Shown here piece after piece: positions 29,993 to 38,592 of a stretch of 64,000 nt of DNA. The notes below the pieces were generated by a model. The model had not been told where the DNA came from. It was given only the letters and a program-made list of their open reading frames with translations, and ran no database searches. The stretch spans positions 16,622 through 80,621 of the forward strand of contig JAICXJ010000012.1 of assembly GCA_025980465.1 (NCBI GenBank), read 5' to 3'. Source of the DNA: Frankiales bacterium (lineage in GTDB: Bacteria > Actinomycetota > Actinomycetes > JAFAQI01). The translations under genes were made by a program, and so were the position numbers. The stretch's first letter is position 1; every line of letters starts with the position of its first letter.

Positions 29993-31099
29993 TCAGCCGA
30001 GCGGCAGCGTGAAGTTGAAGCTCGATCCGATGCCCGGCCGAGGCTCGTACCAGGCCTGTCCGCCCTGAGCCTCCGCGAGCACTCGAACCACGTACAAGCC
30101 AAGGCCGGAGCCGGCAGCGCGTGATCCGGCCGCCCGGCTGTACTGCTCGAACAGATGCGGCCGGAAGTCGGCGGGCACCCCGTCGCCGGAGTCGTCGACC
30201 CGGATCACGGCGTGATGTCCGGCAACCGTCGCGGTCAGCGAGATCGGCGGCGCGGCGTACTTCAACGCGTTCGAGAGCAGGTTGGTGAGCATCTGCTGGA
30301 CCCGCGCCGGATCGGCGCGGACCAGCAGCGAGGTCGGACAGTCGACGAGTGCGTCGGTGAGTTCAGCCACGCCCAGCGCCGCCGCATGCAACGCGGGCGC
30401 GAGGTCCATGACCTCGGCTTGGGCGGTGACGCCGGCGCGCCCTGATTCCGAGGACGCGAGCAAGTCGGCGGTCACCCGGTCGAGCACCTGCGTCTGCCGC
30501 ACGATGGCGTCAAGAATCTCCTCGATCCGCCGCTGGTCGAGCGAGGACCGGTTGCGGGTCAACGTTCGGGCCAGGCCGATCAGCACCGTGGCCGGCGTGC
30601 GCAGCTCATGAGCCGCGGTCGCCACCGCGTTCCGCAATCGATCTGCCTCACTCATCGGCTCGTCGGCGGTCAACGCCGCCTCCGGTGCCGGTCGCAGGTC
30701 AGCACGACGGTTCAGCACGGCGTCGAGAGTCTCGACGATCGTGTCGGGGTGGGCGCCCTTCTGCAGGTACGCCAAGGCGCCGCGCTCGATCGCCTGCTCG
30801 GCCATCCGGTCGGCGTCGAATCCTGAGAGCACGACGACCGCCGCGGGCGGGCAAACCTGCCGGATCAACGGCAGCGCTTCCAGGCCGTCCATGACCGGCA
30901 TCGCGAGGTCGAGGAGTACTACCGCTGGCTGCCACTGCCGGACGACTTCTACGCCGGCCGCACCATCGCCTGCCTCACCGACCACCTGGTATCGATCGGA
31001 GAGCTCGAGCACCATGCGCAGTAGCAGCCGAAGATCGGGGGTGTCGTCGATGACCACCACGGATGCGAGATTCGCAGCCGTCGCCCGCGAATGCGTCAT
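29993..31099 (-). CDS. REC-HisKA-HATPase hybrid response regulator/histidine kinase
   Basis: VVVIDDTPDLRLLLRMVLE...VLLDLAMPVMDGLEA; AVATAAHELRTPATVLIGLAR; GLGLYVVRVLAEAQGG. Confidence 0.92.
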   Translation of the reverse strand: MTHSRATAANLASVVVIDDTPDLRLLLRMVLELSDRYQVVGEAGDGAAGVEVVRQWQPAVVLLDLAMPVMDGLEALPLIRQVCPPAAVVVLSGFDADRMAEQAIERGALAYLQKGAHPDTIVETLDAVLNRRADLRPAPEAALTADEPMSEADRLRNAVATAAHELRTPATVLIGLARTLTRNRSSLDQRRIEEILDAIVRQTQVLDRVTADLLASSESGRAGVTAQAEVMDLAPALHAAALGVAELTDALVDCPTSLLVRADPARVQQMLTNLLSNALKYAAPPISLTATVAGHHAVIRVDDSGDGVPADFRPHLFEQYSRAAGSRAAGSGLGLYVVRVLAEAQGGQAWYEPRPGIGSSFNFTLPLG

Positions 31100-31347
31100 C
31101 GTTGAGCCGAGTCGTCGAGGGCGGCTGCCTTCGTTCGAAGGGTGCCGTCGGCGCGCGACACGAGGCTGCCATCACGCGCGCCAGCGCGAAGTTCGGTGAG
31201 GTCGCGATGTCGGCGCCGGAGGGTGAGCGGCGACAACATCGCGATGACCACGAGCACGCCGACGCTGACGAGTCCGGCATGCACTACCTGGAAGGTGGCC
31301 GATACTGCCGGCGCGAGCGCTGCCGAATGCATCGCTCCACCCGTCAT
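31096..31347 (-). CDS. Small single-TM protein
   Basis: TM segment VVHAGLVSVGVLVVIAMLSPLTL; stop overlaps the ATG of the REC-HK gene (ATGA), suggesting coupling. Confidence 0.5.
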   Translation of the reverse strand: MTGGAMHSAALAPAVSATFQVVHAGLVSVGVLVVIAMLSPLTLRRRHRDLTELRAGARDGSLVSRADGTLRTKAAALDDSAQR

Positions 31348-31462
31348 TCAGCCACTGTGCCGCACCATGATCGCTCGGTGCGAGGAGTCCGGGAAATGTG
31401 CTGAAGCAGCGTGGTCGTGTAACGGCTACCAGATCCGGCATGTCCCGAACAGCGAGGGGCTT

Positions 31463-31512
31463 GGGTTGTCTAGGTGGTCAGGAGGGGGTTGTCTAGGTCG
31501 TCAGGGGGTCGG
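31463..31512. repeat. Two imperfect 23-bp tandem copies of ggttgtctaggt(g/c)gtcagg(a/g)ggg
   Basis: Copies begin at 31464 and 31487; second copy spans the stop codon of the MEDS-HATPase gene. Confidence 0.75.
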
Positions 31513-32445
31513 CAGCGACGGGAGGTCTGCCCACACCGTCTTGCCAATCGCCGCCTGGTCACAGCCCCACCTGCTGGAGACCGACGCGACAAGGGCGAGA
31601 CCGCGACCGCCAGTCGCAAGCGCTGGCGCGTCGACTTGGACCGGCGCGGTGTCCGCGGTGTCGTAGACCGAGATCCGCACCCGGTCGCCGGAGGCAAACA
31701 ATTGAATGGTGAAGTCGGCCCGGCCATGGATCACGGCATTCGTGGCGAGTTCGGAGGCGATCAGGAGCGCATCGTCGAGCTGCGCCTCGCAACGCCAGTC
31801 GTGCAATGTGTCCGCGACGAACACCCGGGCCAAATGGGGTGCCGAGATGTCGGCACCGAACGAGCGCGACGCCGTCCGCGGCGGCTCGCCGTGCCACACG
31901 TGCGAGTGCAGCCTGCTGACTTTCGCCCTGTCCGAATCAAGACCCGACGCAGGCTCGGAATCTCCGGCTGAGGCGGAGTGACGATGAGTGGGGTATCCGC
32001 AGAGCAGGCTGAACGGGACCCGAGCCCTCAGGTCGTTCCACATCTCTTCGAGCTCCATCGCTGCCGGGACATCGCCGGCGTCCCACAGCAGGGCGACCAT
32101 TTCGCCGTACACCCGCAGCTCGCGACCTGATAGGCCCAACCCGGCGATCCAGCTCCCGACCGTCTGCTCGAACCGGTCGCGGCTGGGCTTGCCGGCACGA
32201 GACAGCCGGGTCAGCAGTTCGCCGGCGTCCTGGAAAGCGAGGCGCTGCTCGGACTGGGCGGCGTCGGTGTCGATTCCGGCGATCCGCAGCGCTGCCTCGA
32301 CCGCGTCCGTGTGCTCAGGAGTGGCGACGATGACGACGACGCCGTCGGTGCGAAGGGCAGGCAGCACGAAGTTTGTGACGGCAGTGACAAGGTCGAAGTC
32401 ACTGTCATAGAACTTGACGAAGTGGCCGCCCGAACCGGCACTCAT
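31501..32445 (-). CDS. MEDS domain protein with C-terminal anti-sigma-type HATPase domain
   Basis: GGHFVKFYDSDFDLVTAVTNFVLPALRTDGVVVIVATPEHTDAVEAAL (MEDS); C-term DALLIASELATNAVIHG...GGRGLALVASVSSRWG. Confidence 0.87.
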   Translation of the reverse strand: MSAGSGGHFVKFYDSDFDLVTAVTNFVLPALRTDGVVVIVATPEHTDAVEAALRIAGIDTDAAQSEQRLAFQDAGELLTRLSRAGKPSRDRFEQTVGSWIAGLGLSGRELRVYGEMVALLWDAGDVPAAMELEEMWNDLRARVPFSLLCGYPTHRHSASAGDSEPASGLDSDRAKVSRLHSHVWHGEPPRTASRSFGADISAPHLARVFVADTLHDWRCEAQLDDALLIASELATNAVIHGRADFTIQLFASGDRVRISVYDTADTAPVQVDAPALATGGRGLALVASVSSRWGCDQAAIGKTVWADLPSLPTP

Positions 32446-32630
32446 CTGGCCCCATCAACTGCGTCGCGGCCGACCCCCGCGTCTTGAGAGTCACTTTGCC
32501 GACTGGGAATGTCCCCCGCTTCGCCCGGCGTGAAACCTCGGCGTCAGGCCCCGCGTGACAGGGTGATCGGGTGGCCGTGCTCCGGATCCGACGGCGATCC
32601 GGCGCCGCAAGTTCGCGATCCTGACTGAGG

Positions 32631-33227
32631 TCAGTGGCTGCTTTCGTGCAGCTCGCGATCGCGGGCTTCGCCGCTGGTCTCATCCGGCAGGACCGGAGCT
32701 TCCTCGATCTGCCGGTACGCGTCGAGGCGCCGCTTCGCAACAGCCACGTCGCGGACACCGATCACGCTCACCCCACCCAGCGCAACGCCGGCAAGGAACA
32801 CGATCACGACTCCGACGCCGGAGAACATCCCGATTCGCTCGAGGATGACGTGGGTCGTGTCACCCATGGGCCGACCGAGGAAGCCGGCACTCCACCACGG
32901 GCTGAACACGGTGCCGAGGACGAACCAGGCCCCGCTCAGCGCCGCGAGCCAGCCACCGAGTGAGGCCGCTGCGCGGTGTGAGGTGTATGTGACAACGGCG
33001 CCGCCGACGAAGGCGCCAGCGCCCGGTGCGACCTCCATCCACCCGCGTGCCGCGGTCCAGCTCCAGGTGTTGTTCGGGGTGTAGCCGTAGCCGAAGTAGT
33101 GGCCGATGAACGGCACGATCGCCCCCCACGCGCCGAGCAGCATCAGCAGTGGTCCGGCGACGGCGCCGCGGCGGCGCGCCATGATCATTCGGCTGGGAAC
33201 GGTTGCATGCGATCCATGTGTCGACAT
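32631..33227 (-). CDS. Multi-pass membrane protein of unknown function
   Basis: GAVAGPLLMLLGAWGAIVPFIGHYFGYGYTPNNTWSWTAARGWMEVAPG; four apparent TM segments. Confidence 0.75.
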   Translation of the reverse strand: MSTHGSHATVPSRMIMARRRGAVAGPLLMLLGAWGAIVPFIGHYFGYGYTPNNTWSWTAARGWMEVAPGAGAFVGGAVVTYTSHRAAASLGGWLAALSGAWFVLGTVFSPWWSAGFLGRPMGDTTHVILERIGMFSGVGVVIVFLAGVALGGVSVIGVRDVAVAKRRLDAYRQIEEAPVLPDETSGEARDRELHESSH

Positions 33228-33324
33228 TCTTCGACTCCTCACGCCAGCGCGCATCTGCACGCAGGGCGTTAAGAGGTATGCCCGCTATCCCTGCGGTCAT
33301 TCACCGTGTCGGCGGGTCCGGACG

Positions 33325-34047
33325 TCAGGACCAGCGGATTCGGAGCTTCTTCCAGCGCTCCGCTGCAGCGGGATCTCCGCTGAACGAGACCTCCGCAGGA
33401 CGGTTCCACAGCCATCGGTAGATGTCCGCCGCGGTTCCCTGGACCGTGACGTCGGCCTCGCCGTGCTCAGCCTCCACTCGGGCACCGGTCTCGGTGAGCC
33501 GGACGCCCAGCGGCGGGCCGTCGCTCGGCGCGAGGCGCAAGGTGGCGGGCTCGAAGCCTTTCCGACGCGATGCGAAGACGGTGAGCACTTCATCGATCCC
33601 GTCCAGCGCGAATCCGGTGTCGAACGACGGCGGATGCCCGGCCGCCGCTTCGGCATCGGCACGGTGGATCGCGGTCTCGTGCGCCTGTCGGCGGGCCCAG
33701 AAGCCAACCGCCGAGGGCGCAGCGACGAAGGTCGCGCACACCAGGTCGGCAGGTGCCTTGCGCAACGCCGCGACCAGCTCGTCGCGGTTGGCATGGCACC
33801 AGCCGGCAAGCGCGCCATCGTCCGGACCGCTCCCGATCTCGGCCGCGGCCGGGCTGTCGAAGCCGTCGCGCGCGTTGCCGACCAGGTCCGCCGCCCAGTG
33901 GTGGACGCCGCCGATGTGGGTCAACAGGTCGCGGACGACCCAGTCCGGGCAGCCGGGTACGGCGGTGTCGAGGCCGGCCGCCGTTGCGCAGTCGACGAGC
34001 CGGGCGCCGTTGGCCTCGATGCTGTCGATGTGATCGGTGAGGTCCAC
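33325..34047 (-). CDS. Maleylpyruvate isomerase family mycothiol-dependent enzyme (DinB-like)
   Basis: CPDWVVRDLLTHIGGVHHWAADLV, HETAIHRADAE; GTG start (VDLTDHID). Confidence 0.88.
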   Translation of the reverse strand: MDLTDHIDSIEANGARLVDCATAAGLDTAVPGCPDWVVRDLLTHIGGVHHWAADLVGNARDGFDSPAAAEIGSGPDDGALAGWCHANRDELVAALRKAPADLVCATFVAAPSAVGFWARRQAHETAIHRADAEAAAGHPPSFDTGFALDGIDEVLTVFASRRKGFEPATLRLAPSDGPPLGVRLTETGARVEAEHGEADVTVQGTAADIYRWLWNRPAEVSFSGDPAAAERWKKLRIRWS

Positions 34048-34051
34048 CGCC

Positions 34052-35038
34052 TCAGTCTCTCCTGCCCCGAGCCGGTGTCGGCTTGCTGTACGTCGCAACG
34101 AGTTGAGCGCCGATCGCGGCGAGCACCTCGCGCGCCTCGGCCGGGGCGAGGACCTCGATGTGGCTTGCGAAGCCGGCCACTTGCTGGGCGATCCGTTCGA
34201 CCGTGTGACCGCCGATCCGAACCCGGGCGCGTTGCGGCGTACCCGAGTCGGGGCCTGGGTCGAGCACCGTCACCTGCCGGTCGAACAGCCAGCGCAGGAC
34301 CGGGACCATCTCCTGATCGACCATCGCCTCGATCGAGTGGGGGGAGCGAAGCTCCTCGACGTTCGCCGCGATCCGCTCCCATGCCTCGCTGAGGTCGAAG
34401 TCGGCCGGTCGGTCGCGTGGGTCCGTCGTGAGCTCCACCGAGCTGACCCGGCCCACCCGGAAGGTGCGCTGGCCGGCCTCGGTGCCGGCGACCAGATACC
34501 AGACCGACCCCTTCACCACCAAGCCGAGCGGATGCACCAGGCGGGTGCTCGACTTGCCGGTGCGGTCGGAGTAGCCGAGCCGGACCTGTACGGCGGTGAC
34601 GACCGCCGTCTGCAGCGCGTCGAGATGCTTGGGCCGTAAGGCTCGGCCGGTGCGGCCCCATCCGCCGGGATCGATGACGATGGAGTTCGCCGCGGTCTGT
34701 GCCGACTCGCGGAACGGCTCGGGCAGCGCTCGCACCAGCTTGCGGAGCGCCGCCTTGAGCTCGGGCGTGGCTGCGGCCGCCGGCCCGGCCACCATGAACA
34801 TCGCCCGGGCCTCGTCGGCGGTGAGCCCGGTGAGGTCGGTGCGAGCCCCGCCGACAAGCGCCCAGCCGCCGTTGCGGCCGGCCTGGGCATACACCGGGAT
34901 CCCCGCCGCGGACAGCGCCTCGAGGTCGCGGCGGGCAGTGCGCTCGGAGACTTCGAGCTCCTCGGCCAGCTCGGCAGCGGTCAGCCTCCCGCGGGTCTGC
35001 AGCAGCAGCAGCGCTGCCACCAGCCGGTCCGCCTTCAT
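34052..35038 (-). CDS. WYL-domain HTH transcriptional regulator
   Basis: DRLVAALLLLQTRGRLTAAELAEELEVSERTARRDLEALSAAGIPVYAQAGRNGGWAL; WYLVAGTEAGQRTFRVGRVSSV. Confidence 0.94.
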   Translation of the reverse strand: MKADRLVAALLLLQTRGRLTAAELAEELEVSERTARRDLEALSAAGIPVYAQAGRNGGWALVGGARTDLTGLTADEARAMFMVAGPAAAATPELKAALRKLVRALPEPFRESAQTAANSIVIDPGGWGRTGRALRPKHLDALQTAVVTAVQVRLGYSDRTGKSSTRLVHPLGLVVKGSVWYLVAGTEAGQRTFRVGRVSSVELTTDPRDRPADFDLSEAWERIAANVEELRSPHSIEAMVDQEMVPVLRWLFDRQVTVLDPGPDSGTPQRARVRIGGHTVERIAQQVAGFASHIEVLAPAEAREVLAAIGAQLVATYSKPTPARGRRD

Positions 35039-35061
35039 GGCGACAACTTCTCATGAAAACT

Positions 35062-35114
35062 GGCCATAAGATGGCCGGATTTATTTGCCAGTCTCAGTCG
35101 TCGTACTGGTAAAT
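35062..35114. promoter_or_regulatory. Candidate operator(s) for the WYL regulator
   Basis: ggccat-aag-atggcc (35062-35076) and atttgccagt-N12-actggtaaat (35083-35114, one mismatch) in the divergent intergenic region. Confidence 0.55.
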
Positions 35115-35151
35115 GCCGGCGGTGACGCCGCCCCAGGAGAGGAACGCGCTG

Positions 35152-36633
35152 ATGACTGGCCCGCAATCGACCGTCGCTGATCCGCGTCGCTGGAAAGCGC
35201 TCGCGGTCCTGGGCGCGATCCAGTTCATGCTGGTGCTCGACATCACCGTCGTGAACGTGGCCCTGCCGAGGATCCAGGGCGATCTCGGGTTCTCTCGCCC
35301 GGGTCTGGCCTGGGTGGTGAACGGCTATGTCCTGATGGCCGGCGGTCTCTTGCTGCTCGGCGGGCGGCTCGCCGACATCGTCGGGCGCCGTCGGCTGTTC
35401 CTGCTCGGGGTCGGCCTGTTCGCTGCGGCGTCCGCCACCTGTGGTGCCGCCGTCGATCCGGCGATGCTCGTGATCTCGCGGTTCGTCCAGGGCGCCGGCG
35501 AGGCATTCGCGGCCCCCGCCTCGCTCGGCCTGATCGCCGTCCTGTTCCCCGATCCGGCGGAGCGGGTGAAGGCGCTCGGGATGTGGGGTGGCATCGCCGG
35601 CCTCGGCGGTACGTCGGGGACAGTCATCTCCGGCGCCCTCGTCGACCTTGCGTCGTGGCGGTGGATCTTCTACATCAACATCCCGGTCGCGATCGCTGCG
35701 ATCGCGCTCGTTCCGCGACTGGTCAACGAGAGCAAGATGGAGCGCGAGGGCGGGCACCCCGACTACCTCGGCGCCGCGACCGCGACCGCTGGTCTGATCG
35801 CGGTGGTCGACGGCCTGCTCCAGGCCGCCACCCACGCGTGGGGCGCATGGCAGGTGCTGCTGCCGCTGCTCGCCGGAGTGGGCCTGTTGGTGGCGACGGT
35901 CGTGATCGAGGCCCGTTCGGACTCGCCGCTGATCCCGCTCGAGTTCTTCCGCAACCGGACCCGGGTCGCGACGAACGTCACCACACTGTTCTTCTCGTCA
36001 GCGTTCTTCAGCTACTTCTTCATGCTGACGTTGTTCGAGCAGCACATCCTCGGCTGGTCGCCGCTTCGCGGTGGTCTGTCCTACCTGCCGTTCGGCATCA
36101 CGATCGGTGCCGGGATCGGTATTGGCACGGCCTTGATGCCCAAGCTCGGCGTGAAGGTCTTGCTGACGTTCGGTTTCTTCGGCTGTGCCGTCGGCATCCT
36201 GCTCACGTCGATGATGGATACCTCGACGACGTACTGGTCCGGAATCGTGCCTGGCATGGTGGTGCTCGGGTTCTGCTCCGGGGTGTGCTTCCCGACGATT
36301 GGCAATGCGTCGCTGCATGAGGTGACCGGCCAGGACTCCTCGCTGGCGTCCGGCGTGCAGAGCGCGGGACAGCAGATCGGTGGCGCGATCGGGCTGTCGT
36401 GCCTCGTCACTCTCGGGTTGCGGCACGCCGCCGGACAGATGCGCCACGGCACGTCACCAGCGCTGGCGACGACCCACGGATTCGTGCTCGCCTACCACAT
36501 CGCATTCGTCATGCTCCTCGTCGGCGGGGTGCTGGTCCTGGCCTTGTTCGAGCGGGTGATCGCGACACCGCGCAGCGCGGAGGCCGAGCTGGGAATCGAA
36601 CCAGCAGTGGAGGCCGTGCCGGCGAGCGCGTAA
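35152..36633 (+). CDS. MFS transporter, DHA2 family
   Basis: LAVLGAIQFMLVLDITVVNVALPRIQGDLGFS, LGGRLADIVGRRRLFL; start set at MTGPQST. Confidence 0.94.
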   Translation: MTGPQSTVADPRRWKALAVLGAIQFMLVLDITVVNVALPRIQGDLGFSRPGLAWVVNGYVLMAGGLLLLGGRLADIVGRRRLFLLGVGLFAAASATCGAAVDPAMLVISRFVQGAGEAFAAPASLGLIAVLFPDPAERVKALGMWGGIAGLGGTSGTVISGALVDLASWRWIFYINIPVAIAAIALVPRLVNESKMEREGGHPDYLGAATATAGLIAVVDGLLQAATHAWGAWQVLLPLLAGVGLLVATVVIEARSDSPLIPLEFFRNRTRVATNVTTLFFSSAFFSYFFMLTLFEQHILGWSPLRGGLSYLPFGITIGAGIGIGTALMPKLGVKVLLTFGFFGCAVGILLTSMMDTSTTYWSGIVPGMVVLGFCSGVCFPTIGNASLHEVTGQDSSLASGVQSAGQQIGGAIGLSCLVTLGLRHAAGQMRHGTSPALATTHGFVLAYHIAFVMLLVGGVLVLALFERVIATPRSAEAELGIEPAVEAVPASA

Positions 36634-36655
36634 CGTCCGGCTCCGGAGGTGGCTC

Positions 36656-37003
36656 ATGGCTGCTGAGGTGAAGCTCGGAGCGGCAAGTGATCTCTCGAAG
36701 GGCTCGGTGACCGGCGCGGGACGTTACGCCGTCGGCCACGGCGACGACTACTTCGCCGTGACCCGGCGGTGCCGGCACCTCAGGGCGGATCTCGCCGGTG
36801 GCTCGATTGATACCGACGGCTGCTTGGTCTGCCCGTGGCACCAGTCGAAGTACGACGTCACGACCGGGCGGATGGTGCGCGGACCTCAGGGGGTCTTCGC
36901 GAAGGTCCCCGGCCTCGGTGCGATGTTCAAAGGCCTCACTGCGATCCTGCCGCTGGGCCGTGGCAGGGTCTCGGAACGCGACGGCGACCTCTACGTCACC
37001 TGA
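36656..37003 (+). CDS. Rieske-type [2Fe-2S] protein
   Basis: CRHLRADLAGG...CLVCPWHQSKYD (CxH...CxxH). Confidence 0.93.
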   Translation: MAAEVKLGAASDLSKGSVTGAGRYAVGHGDDYFAVTRRCRHLRADLAGGSIDTDGCLVCPWHQSKYDVTTGRMVRGPQGVFAKVPGLGAMFKGLTAILPLGRGRVSERDGDLYVT

Positions 37004-37037
37004 TCTCGCTGCGCTGCGAAGCGACATGATGTAGCGC

Positions 37038-38072
37038 ATGCAGCTGCGAACGCTTGGTCGTACCGGTGTGAAGGTCAGCCCGCTCTGTCTCGGCGCGATG
37101 ATGTTCGGCTCCTGGGGGGAAACCGATCACGAGGAGTGCGTCCGAATCATCCACCGCGCACTCGATGCGGGCATCAACTTCATCGACACCGCGGACGTGT
37201 ACTCGCATGGCGAGTCCGAGGAGATCGTCGGCAAGGCCCTGGCCGGTGGCAAGCGGGACGACGTCGTGCTCGCCACGAAAGTGCACTCCACGATGAGCCT
37301 CACCAATGCCAACAAGCAGGGGAACTCGCGGCGGTGGATCATTCGCGAGGTCGAAGACAGCCTTCGCCGCCTGCAGACCGACTACATCGACCTGTATCAA
37401 ATCCACCGGCCAAGTCCCGACACCGACATCGACGACACCTTGGGTGCGTTGACCGATCTGGTCCGCGCCGGGAAGGTCCGTTACATCGGCAGTTCGACGT
37501 TCCCCTCACACGAAGTCGTCGAGGCGCAGTACGTCGCGCGTGACCGCTGCCGAGAGCGCTTCATCACCGAGCAGCCGCCGTACTCGATGATCACCCGCAG
37601 CGTCGAACGCGACATCTTGCCGGTGTGCGCGAAGTACGGGATGGGCGTCATCCCATGGAGCCCGCTGGCCCAGGGCTGGCTGTCGGGCCGATTCCGCAGA
37701 GGTGCTGAGATCAGCAGCCGCCGAGCCCAGCTGCTGCCTGAGCGCTATGACATGTCGTTGCCGGCAAACCAGCGCAAGCTCGAGGCCGCCGATGCGCTCG
37801 GCCAGCTCGCCGACGACTCAGGCATGACGCTGGTGCACCTAGCGGTCGCCTTCGTGATGAATCACCCGGCGGTGACCGCGCCGATCATCGGCCCGCGGAC
37901 GATGGACCAGCTCGAGACCCAGCTGGGTGCGGCAGACGTCGTACTGACCGACGACATCCTCGACCGGGTCGACGAGATCGTGCCGCCGGGACTCACCATC
38001 CTCGCCAGCGATGACGGCTACGACCCGCCGTCCATCACGGACAAGCGCACCCGCCGCCGGAATGTGAGCTAG
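37038..38072 (+). CDS. Aldo/keto reductase
   Basis: GINFIDTADVYSHGESEEIVGKAL, LQTDYIDLYQIHRP. Confidence 0.96.
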   Translation: MQLRTLGRTGVKVSPLCLGAMMFGSWGETDHEECVRIIHRALDAGINFIDTADVYSHGESEEIVGKALAGGKRDDVVLATKVHSTMSLTNANKQGNSRRWIIREVEDSLRRLQTDYIDLYQIHRPSPDTDIDDTLGALTDLVRAGKVRYIGSSTFPSHEVVEAQYVARDRCRERFITEQPPYSMITRSVERDILPVCAKYGMGVIPWSPLAQGWLSGRFRRGAEISSRRAQLLPERYDMSLPANQRKLEAADALGQLADDSGMTLVHLAVAFVMNHPAVTAPIIGPRTMDQLETQLGAADVVLTDDILDRVDEIVPPGLTILASDDGYDPPSITDKRTRRRNVS

Positions 38073-38077
38073 TCCTA

Positions 38078-38563
38078 CTAACCGCCGAAGGCCGGAAGGT
38101 CCGGCGGTACTCCGAAGATGCCGGCGTTCGCACCCGTCCGGGCAAGTGAGCGGTAGCGACGGTCAACCACCCACCAGGCGCCGTCGGTCTTGCGGTACCG
38201 ATCCTGATAGAGCCCGTACGCGGTGCTCCACTCATCGGAGTCGGCGAGGTGGCGGAGCTCGCACATGAAGATTCGCCCGCGCGCGGTCTGCCCCTCCTCA
38301 ACGTCGACCACCGAGTTGAGGATCACGAACTGGAAGTGATCGAATCTCGCGACTGCCTCGCTGACGAACTGAATGAACTCCTCGGCGGTCGAGCATCGCC
38401 GCACCGGATTGCTCACGGTGTCGATCTCGATGTCGACGTCAGGCACGAGGATCGTGTGGAGCTCGTTCCAGGCGCGGCGTGACACGACGTCGGCGTACCT
38501 CGACTGCAGACGAAACAACGCGACGACGTCGCGGGTGTCATCGTCGCGCCGTTGGTCGGTCAC
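38078..38563 (-). CDS. Nuclear transport factor 2 / SnoaL-like family protein
   Basis: RYADVVSRRAWNELHTILVPDVDIEID... RYRKTDGAWWVVDRRYRSLAR. Confidence 0.87.
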   Translation of the reverse strand: MTDQRRDDDTRDVVALFRLQSRYADVVSRRAWNELHTILVPDVDIEIDTVSNPVRRCSTAEEFIQFVSEAVARFDHFQFVILNSVVDVEEGQTARGRIFMCELRHLADSDEWSTAYGLYQDRYRKTDGAWWVVDRRYRSLARTGANAGIFGVPPDLPAFGG

Positions 38564-38592
38564 GCGGCCGACGTTAGCCCGCGGCTATCGGG

